Part shown: piece by piece, positions 1 through 4,957 of the stretch
Layout: every line of letters begins with the position of its first letter
Position numbering within the stretch: the first letter of the stretch is position 1
Assembly: GCA_035506315.1 (NCBI GenBank)
Contig: DATJPQ010000142.1
Coordinates: 1 to 10,944 of the forward strand
Direction: 5' to 3'
Origin: MWDT01 sp035506315
Lineage (GTDB): Bacteria > Verrucomicrobiota > Verrucomicrobiia > Opitutales > Opitutaceae
DNA: 10,944 bases
The notes under the pieces: model-generated
Database searches by the model: none
The model's input: the letters and a program-made list of their open reading frames with translations, nothing else
Told to the model about the DNA's origin: nothing
Made by a program: the position numbers and the translations under genes

Positions 1-1
1 C

Positions 2-30
2 GTAGGGGCGCAGTCTTGCTGCGCCCCTAC
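2..30 (+). repeat. GTAG-headed palindromic repeat, family A, copy 1
   Basis: A perfect 12-bp inverted repeat, GTAGGGGCGCAG at 2-13 and its complement at 19-30, with loop TCTTG. Its first 25 nt recur at 4865-4889 and, inverted, at 4914-4938. Those copies lack the 3' CTAC arm, so the mobile unit is probably the 25-nt hairpin headed by GTAG. A 5' GTAG or GGAG head is typical of REP sequences linked to RAYT transposases. Confidence 0.8.
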
Positions 31-79
31 ATTCGGATTCACCTGTACGCCCGACTGATGGCCAGGTTACCCGGTGTCT

Positions 80-143
80 TTTGTAGGAGCCTGCTTGCAG
101 GCGATTCCTTCTCTGCCATCGCCTGCAAGCAGGCTCCTACAAA
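80..143. repeat. Inverted pair of palindromic repeats, family B (REPIN-like)
   Basis: Two 26-nt arms at 80-105 and 118-143 are exact reverse complements, separated by 12 nt. Each arm has the head GTAG and a short hairpin, GCCTGC-TT-GCAGGC. The whole block could fold into a long cruciform or two separate hairpins. It lies 58 nt upstream of the permease start, so it may be transcribed in the leader. The two-facing-REP arrangement is that of a REPIN. Confidence 0.85.
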
Positions 144-201
144 CTACCCCCCGCCGCTTCGGCTTTGCCTTCGGGCGCGGCAGGACTTTGATCGGTCGCG
201 C

Positions 202-1314
202 TTGAACACTTTCGACCGCTACCTTCTGCGCGAATGGCTGCAAATCATCGCCCTGGTGCTGGCCGCCACGCTGGGGCTGCTGTTCGTCCAGGCCATGTAC
301 ACCGACATGATCAAGCTGCTCAATGCCGGCGCCCACTTGGGTGACGTCGCCGAGTATTTCGCCGTCAACATTCCGAGTTATCTGTCGCTGCTGCTCCCCT
401 TGGCGTTGCTGGTGTCGCTGCTTTATACGCTCGGGCAGATGCACCGGCACCACGAATTCACCGCCTTGCGGGCGGCCGGCATCAGTCTTTGGCGCATCAC
501 GGCCCCGGTCTGGCTCGTCGGCGTGCTCTTCTGCGGACTGATCGGATGGCTCAATTCCAGCGTCGTGCCGTGGTCGCTGGCGGAGTCGCAGGCGCTGCTC
601 GATCAATTGAGTTTTCGCCAGCAGGAGAAGACCCTGCCGCCCGACCGCATCGGCAGCGTGTCCAGCGTGGCATTCGACAACCGCCCGGCCGGCCGCATGT
701 GGTTTTTCAACCGTTACAGCCGTTTCACGCAACAGGGCTACGGCGTCACCGTGTCGCTGCTCGACATCAGGCGCCGCGAGCATACACGCCTGCTGGCCGC
801 CCAAGCCGGGCGCCGCACCGATGGACCTGGCTGGGTCTTCCTCGACGGCCGTGTGCTGACCTTCGATCTGGAGAAGGGCGAGCTGGTGAAAACCGAGGCG
901 TTTGCCCGCCTCGTCCGTACCGACTTCAGCGAGGATCCCGACCTGATGCTGCTGATCGACCGCAAGCCGGCCGACCTTTCCTTTTTCGAATTGCGCCGCT
1001 TGATCGCCTACCTCTCCGCGTCGAGCAATCCGAAGGTCACGCGCTACGAGGTACGTTACTTCGGTCTGCTCGCCGACATCCTCTCGCCGCTGATCGTCAT
1101 CGGGCTGGCGGTGCCGTTTGCGGTGTCGGGCCTGCGCGTCAACCCGGCGGTGGGCGCCTCAAAATCGATCGGGCTGTTCCTCCTCTACTATGCGCTGGCC
1201 AACCTCGGTGGTTCGCTCGCCGTCAAAGGCATCCTCACCCCGGAGATGGCCGCATGGTTGCCCAGCCTTGGCATGGCCGGGCTGGCCGTATGGCTCTTTG
1301 CGCGATTGCGATAA
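202..1314 (+). CDS. LptF/LptG family lipopolysaccharide export permease
   Basis: This is a 370-residue inner-membrane subunit of the ABC system that extracts lipopolysaccharide and passes it to the periplasmic Lpt bridge; LptF and LptG pair with the ATPase LptB. The N-terminal half begins NTFDRYLLREW and has membrane segments at about 13-33, 57-78 and 101-119. A hydrophilic periplasmic domain covers about 125-280, and three more membrane segments lie at about 288-308, 319-340 and 348-367. This 3+domain+3 plan and the length are typical of the family. The TTG at 202 is chosen because homology begins there; the open frame continues upstream only through the repeats at 1-143. No clear Shine-Dalgarno sequence is present. 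The sequence does not decide whether it is LptF or LptG. Confidence 0.88.
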   Translation: MNTFDRYLLREWLQIIALVLAATLGLLFVQAMYTDMIKLLNAGAHLGDVAEYFAVNIPSYLSLLLPLALLVSLLYTLGQMHRHHEFTALRAAGISLWRITAPVWLVGVLFCGLIGWLNSSVVPWSLAESQALLDQLSFRQQEKTLPPDRIGSVSSVAFDNRPAGRMWFFNRYSRFTQQGYGVTVSLLDIRRREHTRLLAAQAGRRTDGPGWVFLDGRVLTFDLEKGELVKTEAFARLVRTDFSEDPDLMLLIDRKPADLSFFELRRLIAYLSASSNPKVTRYEVRYFGLLADILSPLIVIGLAVPFAVSGLRVNPAVGASKSIGLFLLYYALANLGGSLAVKGILTPEMAAWLPSLGMAGLAVWLFARLR

Positions 1315-1339
1315 GCCATGGCCGGCTGCACACCGGCTG

Positions 1340-1363
1340 TAACCGGATTGCCACGCGCACGTC
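1340..1363 (+). promoter_or_regulatory. Possible ECF-type promoter before the sigma gene
   Basis: AACC at 1341-1344 and CGTC at 1360-1363 are separated by 15 nt, resembling the AAC(C) -35 and CGTC -10 elements recognised by many ECF sigma factors. If real, it would let the downstream sigma factor activate its own operon. The motif is short and the match is by eye only. Confidence 0.22.
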
Positions 1364-1398
1364 TTGTCTATCGTGTATGCAGCGATTTCCGTAGCTTT

Positions 1399-1989
1399 AT
1401 GTCCGAACCAACGGCCTTTGACCTTGCTGGCTGCCTGCAGCGCGTCCGCCAGCGCGATCAATCCGCCGCGCGGGAACTCGTCGAACAGCTTTACCCGATG
1501 GTTATTCGGATTGTGCGCGCTCATCTCCCGCGAAACGTGGCCGAGGAAGACCTTTCCCAGGAGATCTTCATGAAGATGTTCACCCGCCTCGAACAATATC
1601 AGGGCGCCGTTCCCTTTCCGCACTGGGTGTCCCGGATTGCGGTCACGACCTGCATCGATCATCTCCGCACCCAGAAACGCCGGCCCGAGTTTCGCTGGGC
1701 CGACTTGTCGGAGGATGAAGCCGAGGTGCTCGATGCCGTGCTCACCAACGAAAGCGACCAGGCTCCCGACGATGCGTTGGCCGCACGCGAACTGGTCAAT
1801 AAACTTTTGGGCCAGCTCAAGCCCGCTGACCGCCTCGTCCTCCAGCTGCTCGACCTCGAACAGAAAACCGTCGCCGAAATCTGCGCCCTGACCGGCTGGA
1901 ACAGTTCGCTCATCAAGGTGCGCGCTTTTCGCGCGCGTCGGAAGTTGCAGAAGCTATTTCAAGAATTACAACGAAAGGAACGCTCATGA
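1399..1989 (+). CDS. RNA polymerase ECF-family sigma factor
   Basis: This 196-residue sigma-70 family protein has only regions 2 and 4, so it is of ECF type. Region 2 spans about 22-100 and includes EEDLSQEIFMKMF (49-61, the 2.2 core-binding helix) and WVSRIAVTTCIDHLR (76-90, the 2.3/2.4 promoter-melting and -10 part). Region 4 spans about 133-184 with the helix-turn-helix VAEICALTGWNSSLIKVRAF. The ATG at 1399 is preferred over an in-frame ATG at 1318, because the extra 27 residues do not look like sigma sequence. It overlaps the next gene by ATGA, which suggests translational coupling to a likely anti-sigma factor. Its regulon cannot be read from the sequence. Confidence 0.9.
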   Translation: MSEPTAFDLAGCLQRVRQRDQSAARELVEQLYPMVIRIVRAHLPRNVAEEDLSQEIFMKMFTRLEQYQGAVPFPHWVSRIAVTTCIDHLRTQKRRPEFRWADLSEDEAEVLDAVLTNESDQAPDDALAARELVNKLLGQLKPADRLVLQLLDLEQKTVAEICALTGWNSSLIKVRAFRARRKLQKLFQELQRKERS

Positions 1990-2291
1990 ATCCCACCGAC
2001 CGCCGTCATCCCTGGTCCCGCCTCGTCGCCGCCGCCCGCTCGGCGCCTGACGATCGCGATCCAGCCGCACCCTTTGGTTTCTCGACGCGGGTCGCCGCCC
2101 TCGCCCTGTCCGCCCCGCCCCGCGCGTCGTTCTCGCTGATGTTCGAACGACTCTCCTGGCGCGCCCTCGGCGTCGCCTGCCTGCTCATGCTGGCGAGCGT
2201 GATCGCCAACTATTCAGCGATCACCCGCCCACCCGACGAAGAGGTGACCATGCGCGATCCCATCGCCGAGGTGCTGGAACTCGAATCCTGA
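1986..2291 (+). CDS. Small single-pass membrane protein, candidate anti-sigma factor
   Basis: This 101-residue protein has a basic, proline-rich N-terminal part (1-57), one membrane segment at about 58-77 (WRALGVACLLMLASVIANYS) and a short acidic tail. Positive charges before the segment predict N-in topology. The start is well supported: AAGGA at 1975-1979 sits 6 nt before the ATG, and the ATG overlaps the sigma stop codon. The cytoplasmic part contains PFGFSTRVAAL (29-39), which resembles the P-x-GF-x-xRV stretch seen in some anti-sigma proteins. Size, topology and position between a sigma gene and a periplasmic LTxxQ protein match the plan of the CnrY anti-sigma factor. That role is inferred from context; there is no zinc-type HxxxCxxC anti-sigma motif. 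Confidence 0.75.
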   Translation: MNPTDRRHPWSRLVAAARSAPDDRDPAAPFGFSTRVAALALSAPPRASFSLMFERLSWRALGVACLLMLASVIANYSAITRPPDEEVTMRDPIAEVLELES

Positions 2292-2293
2292 CC

Positions 2294-2815
2294 ATGGACA
2301 AAACCTGGAAAGTCGTCCTCGCCTTTATCGGCATCTTTCTGGCCGGGGCCGTGGCCGGCGGCTTCGTGTCGCTGCGCTTCGTGAAAACGCCGCCCCCCCA
2401 GGTGCTCCAGCGCACCGTGCCCGAACAGCAGTGGGTCATCGGCCAGATGCGCCGTTTTGTAAACGAGCTTAAACTCGATGAGGCCCAACGCGGGCAGGTC
2501 AAACCGGCGCTCGAACGCGCCGCTGCCGATATCCGGCGTCTGCGCCGGCGTACCTACCGCGAAACCATGGACATCATCGAGAGCATGAACAATGAAATCG
2601 CGCCGATGCTGACCGAGGTACAGAAGGAGAAATTTGAGGACATCCGTTGGTTGCAACGCAAACGGATCGAAGAGCTCATGACGGGGGCGCCGAAGAAACC
2701 TGTGCCGGTTGTTCCAACGGGTTCCCAGCCGAAAGCCGGCGAAAGCGCGCCGCTGCCCGGTCCGGCCGCTTCTGCACAACCCGCCGCTGCGCCCGCCACG
2801 TCACAGCCGAAGTGA
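2294..2815 (+). CDS. Membrane-anchored LTxxQ-type periplasmic protein (CpxP/CnrX-like)
   Basis: This 173-residue protein has a glycine-rich N-terminal membrane anchor (7-27), a helical periplasmic domain (about 45-130) and a Pro/Ala-rich tail (132-173). The helical domain carries two repeats of the family signature: LDEAQ at 61-65 and LTEVQKEKFEDI at 106-117, separated by a highly charged Arg-rich helix. This is the fold plan of the Spy/CpxP/ZraP/CnrX group, which sense or buffer metals and misfolded envelope proteins. There are few histidines and no cysteine cluster, so metal binding is not evident. It starts 2 nt after the small membrane protein gene and must be co-transcribed with it. The likely job is as periplasmic sensor controlling the anti-sigma/sigma pair. 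Confidence 0.72.
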   Translation: MDKTWKVVLAFIGIFLAGAVAGGFVSLRFVKTPPPQVLQRTVPEQQWVIGQMRRFVNELKLDEAQRGQVKPALERAAADIRRLRRRTYRETMDIIESMNNEIAPMLTEVQKEKFEDIRWLQRKRIEELMTGAPKKPVPVVPTGSQPKAGESAPLPGPAASAQPAAAPATSQPK

Positions 2816-2828
2816 GCCGGAGGTCCAC

Positions 2829-2852
2829 ATAGCGCAGGCTTCCAGCCTGCGC
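2829..2852 (+). repeat. Palindromic repeat, family C
   Basis: The hairpin GCGCAGGCT-TCC-AGCCTGCGC has a perfect 9-bp stem (2832-2840 with 2844-2852) and a 3-nt loop, headed by ATAG, one base off the GTAG head of the other repeats here. It lies 13 nt after the sensor gene stop. It may protect the 3' end of the sigma operon transcript or weakly terminate it. No T-run follows. Confidence 0.6.
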
Positions 2853-2895
2853 GACGACGATCCGAAAGGCGCTCCACACATTTTCTTTCGTTTAC

Positions 2896-2912
2896 CCGCC
2901 GCGACGCGGCGG
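2896..2912. other. Short GC hairpin
   Basis: CCGCCGCG-A-CGCGGCGG is a perfect palindrome around one central base. It follows a T-rich stretch (2881-2894) and is not followed by a T-run on either strand, so a terminator role is doubtful. Confidence 0.35.
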
Positions 2913-2917
2913 AATTA

Positions 2918-3000
2918 GGAGTTTGTCGGGGAAGGCAGTTTATATTGCGACGGACGATAGGAGTATCCCCAGCACTTCACCCCAAAACCCGACAAACTCC
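2918..3000. mobile_element. Possible MITE-like element with 13-bp terminal inverted repeats
   Basis: GGAGTTTGTCGGG at 2918-2930 is exactly complementary to CCCGACAAACTCC at 2988-3000. The 57 nt between contain no gene. The 83-bp size and perfect ends suit a non-autonomous element. No obvious target-site duplication is seen. The right end lies 12 nt before the -35 box of the SRP RNA promoter. Confidence 0.45.
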
Positions 3001-3011
3001 CGAAATACAGC

Positions 3012-3039
3012 TTGCGCCGGGAGGCGCTCCGCCCATGTT
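3012..3039 (+). promoter_or_regulatory. Predicted promoter of the SRP RNA
   Basis: TTGCGC (3012-3017) and CATGTT (3034-3039) are spaced by 16 nt. A start about 7 nt past the -10 hexamer falls at 3046-3047, exactly where the closing stem of the SRP RNA begins. This agreement, not the hexamer match alone, supports the call. Confidence 0.5.
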
Positions 3040-3046
3040 GCGCCCC

Positions 3047-3135
<89 letters not shown>

Positions 3136-3143
<8 letters not shown>

Positions 3144-3159
3144 CTTTTATTTTCTTTTT
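3136..3159 (+). terminator. T-rich 3' end of the SRP RNA
   Basis: The closing stem of the SRP RNA is followed directly by a tract of mostly T, including TTTTATTTTCTTTTT. This may act as the intrinsic terminator, with some read-through into dnaX possible. Confidence 0.45.
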
Positions 3160-3163
3160 CGCT

Positions 3164-3193
3164 TTGCGATTGCCGGTTTTCGATCTGTTCTAA
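3164..3193 (+). promoter_or_regulatory. Possible dnaX promoter
   Basis: TTGCGA (3164-3169) and TTCTAA (3188-3193) are separated by 18 nt. A start 7-8 nt downstream falls on the GTG codon at 3201. This would explain the missing Shine-Dalgarno sequence. Support is weak, because the hexamers are far from consensus. Confidence 0.25.
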
Positions 3194-3200
3194 CGTCCTT

Positions 3201-4364
3201 GTGTCATCGCCCGGTTACCAAGTCATCGCGCGCAAGTGGCGCCCCCAGACGTTCGACGATGTCGTCGGGCAGGACCACGTGGTCCGCACCCTGAAAAACG
3301 CCATTGCGCGCGGTCGCATCGCCCATGCCTATCTGTTCGTCGGACCGCGCGGCACGGGCAAAACCAGTACCGCCCGGATCTTTGCCAAGGCATTGAACTG
3401 TGCCGGCGGACCAAAGGCCGACTTCGATCCCCAGGATCCGGCCTGCCTGGCCATCGCCGATGGTTCGCATCTCGACGTGATCGAGATCGACGGCGCCTCC
3501 AACAACGGCGTCGACCAGGTGCGGGATCTGCGCGAAACCGTGCAGTACGCCCCCGCCCAGGGTAAGTTCAAAATCTACATCATCGACGAGGTGCACATGC
3601 TCTCGGCCGCCGCGTTTAACGCGCTGCTCAAGACGCTGGAAGAGCCGCCAGCCCATGTGAAATTCGTCTTCGCGACGACCGACCCGCAAAAGGTGCTGCC
3701 GACCATCATCTCGCGCTGCCAGCGTTTCGATCTGAAGCCGATCCCGCCCGAGCTCATCGTCCAGCGCCTGCGCAAGATCGCCCTCGACGAAAAAGTTAAG
3801 GTGACGGACGAGGCGCTGGCCTGCATCGCCCGCCTCGCCGATGGCGGCCTGCGCGACGCACAGTCGATCCTCGACCAGATGATCTCCTTCTGCGGCACCG
3901 AAATCGCCGAACCCGATGTGCTCGACGTCTACGGGCTCGTTGCCGCCGGGAAGATCGCCGAGCTCGCCGCGGCCCTCGCCGCCGGCGACCACCCGAGGAT
4001 CGTCAGCCTCGTGGACGAGTGCGACGCCAATGGCCGCGACCTCGTGCGCCTGCTGGGCGATCTCCAGGCGCTCGTCCGGCAGGCGTTGCTCGACGCCATC
4101 GCCAAGGGCGGCCGCACCGAGGCCTTGGGCGGTGTCTCGCTCACGACCGAGCAGATCACCCGCCTGCTCGACGCCCTGCGCGAGGGTGAGGGCGGCGTGA
4201 AACTCGGGCTCGCGGAAAAGATCAATTTTGAGGTCACGCTTTTGAAGGCCGTCGAAGCCAGCCGCGCCCGGGCGATCGACAGCCTGATCAAGGAACTGAC
4301 GGCCCTGGCCGACGAAGCGCCCGCCAACAGCGCCCCCGACGACGGCTCAAAAAAAAAGCCCTGA
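3201..4364 (+). CDS. dnaX: DNA polymerase III subunit gamma-like short product (zero frame)
   Basis: Without frameshifting, translation ends at TGA 4362-4364, giving 387 residues ending DDGSKKKP. This covers the AAA+ module, the lid and the collar domain (about 235-370), which is enough for a gamma-type clamp-loader subunit. It lacks the region that binds polymerase alpha and helicase. The stop lies one codon after the slippery AAG. The unshifted reading therefore yields the short form, the opposite of E. coli. The relative amounts of short and long forms cannot be predicted here. Confidence 0.75.
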   Translation: MSSPGYQVIARKWRPQTFDDVVGQDHVVRTLKNAIARGRIAHAYLFVGPRGTGKTSTARIFAKALNCAGGPKADFDPQDPACLAIADGSHLDVIEIDGASNNGVDQVRDLRETVQYAPAQGKFKIYIIDEVHMLSAAAFNALLKTLEEPPAHVKFVFATTDPQKVLPTIISRCQRFDLKPIPPELIVQRLRKIALDEKVKVTDEALACIARLADGGLRDAQSILDQMISFCGTEIAEPDVLDVYGLVAAGKIAELAAALAAGDHPRIVSLVDECDANGRDLVRLLGDLQALVRQALLDAIAKGGRTEALGGVSLTTEQITRLLDALREGEGGVKLGLAEKINFEVTLLKAVEASRARAIDSLIKELTALADEAPANSAPDDGSKKKP

Positions 4365-4786
4365 TCGATCGGCTGGAAGCGCGGCTGGGCGCGGCGCTGG
4401 AGCTCGGTAAAGCGGAAAGCGGAGAGCGGAGAGGGGAAAGCTCGACCGGAAAGGTCGCTGAGTCCGTCGAGACCGACGCGGTTGCGGCAAACAGTGACGT
4501 ATCCAGTGAGCTGAAGCCCCCATCACTGGAGAAAGCTGAACCGTCCTTGCCCGGTGAAGAGGCGGAGGCGGCATTCCTCGCCGAGGCACGCGAACGTGGC
4601 GAAGACGTGGCCTCCGTCGCCGCCGCGCTGGCCGCCGCGGAAAGCGAAGAAGAAAAAGGCTCGTTGCCGCCTTTGGAGGAGCTGATCCAGAAACTTCCGG
4701 CCGAGCTCCGCGACACGCTGGATGATCTTTTCCGCGCGAAATTTGTGAAAGTGATCCGGGTGCGGAAAAAAGACCTGCCGGTTTGA
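3201..4786 (+). CDS. dnaX: DNA polymerase III subunit tau (long product, -1 frameshift at 4352-4358)
   Basis: This is the clamp-loader ATPase of the replicative polymerase; the long form also ties the loader to polymerase and helicase. AAA+ motifs: Walker A GPRGTGKT (48-55), Walker B IYIIDE (125-130), SRC finger 171-173, and sensor 2 GGLRD (215-219). The zinc module reads C67, D76, D79, C82 instead of four cysteines. Reading to AAG at 4356-4358, slipping back one base on A-AAA-AAG and continuing at GCC 4358 gives a further 142 residues with no stop, for 528 in total. The added part has a charged linker (with a purine-rich stretch at 4408-4440) and a conserved-looking end, LPPLEELIQKLPAELRDTLD. 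The GTG start is chosen because family homology begins at GYQVIARKWRPQTF. Transcriptional slippage at A9 (to A10) or an error in the run would give the same joined frame. Confidence 0.8.
4349..4364 (+). promoter_or_regulatory. Programmed frameshift site in dnaX (A9 tract)
   Basis: Nine adenines at 4349-4357 followed by G give zero-frame codons TCA AAA AAA AAG CCC TGA. They contain the heptamer A-AAA-AAG, the same as the E. coli dnaX slip site. A possible 5-bp stem, AGCGC (4378-4382) with GCGCT (4394-4398), lies about 20 nt downstream. No upstream stimulating Shine-Dalgarno sequence is visible. An A9 run also allows polymerase slippage, as in Thermus dnaX. Confidence 0.7.
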
Positions 4787-4787
4787 T

Positions 4788-4816
4788 GGCCGGAAATCGG
4801 CCTCCGACCGGTTTTT
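4788..4816 (+). terminator. Probable intrinsic terminator after dnaX
   Basis: TCGG-CCT-CCGA (4797-4807) is extended by CCGG at 4790-4793 and 4808-4811 with an AAA bulge, then TTTTT at 4812-4816. It starts within a few bases of the long-form stop codon. Confidence 0.5.
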
Positions 4817-4821
4817 CGAGT

Positions 4822-4847
4822 GTAGGGCCGGACCTCGTGTCCGGGCC
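4822..4847 (+). repeat. GTAG-headed palindromic repeat, family D
   Basis: After the head GTAG (4822-4825), CCGGAC (4828-4833) pairs with GTCCGG (4839-4844) around loop CTCGT. Flanking GG and CC extend the stem with one bulge. It shares the head and stem-loop plan of the other repeats in this window, but its sequence is distinct. Confidence 0.55.
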
Positions 4848-4864
4848 GTCCGGTAATTCCGAAT

Positions 4865-4938
4865 GTAGGGGCGCAGTCTTGCTGCGCCCTTCCCGTTCCC
4901 CACCCCCAACCCAGGGCGCAGCAAGACTGCGCCCCTAC
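4865..4938. repeat. Inverted pair of family A repeats (REPIN-like) between convergent genes
   Basis: A 25-nt unit at 4865-4889 and its exact reverse complement at 4914-4938 flank 24 nt of C-rich spacer. Each unit is headed by GTAG and folds as GGGCGCAG-TCTTG-CTGCGCCC. The pair sits between the ends of dnaX and the minus-strand peptidase. There it could stop or stabilise transcripts from both sides. Confidence 0.85.
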
Positions 4939-4957
4939 AGTGAAATGGCCCGCCCCC

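Noticed and set aside
16..201. N-terminal extension of the LPS permease through the repeats
   Set aside because: The 62 extra codons run through palindromic repeats and resemble no permease sequence; homology begins at the TTG at 202.
4408..4440. Purine-rich GCGGAAA-type tandem repeat in dnaX as a variable-number repeat
   Set aside because: The units are irregular and sit in the low-complexity tau linker; there is no clear tandem period.
4547..4786. Separate small gene after dnaX
   Set aside because: It is in the -1 frame continuous with the dnaX slip site, has no ribosome-binding site, and resembles a DnaX C-terminus.
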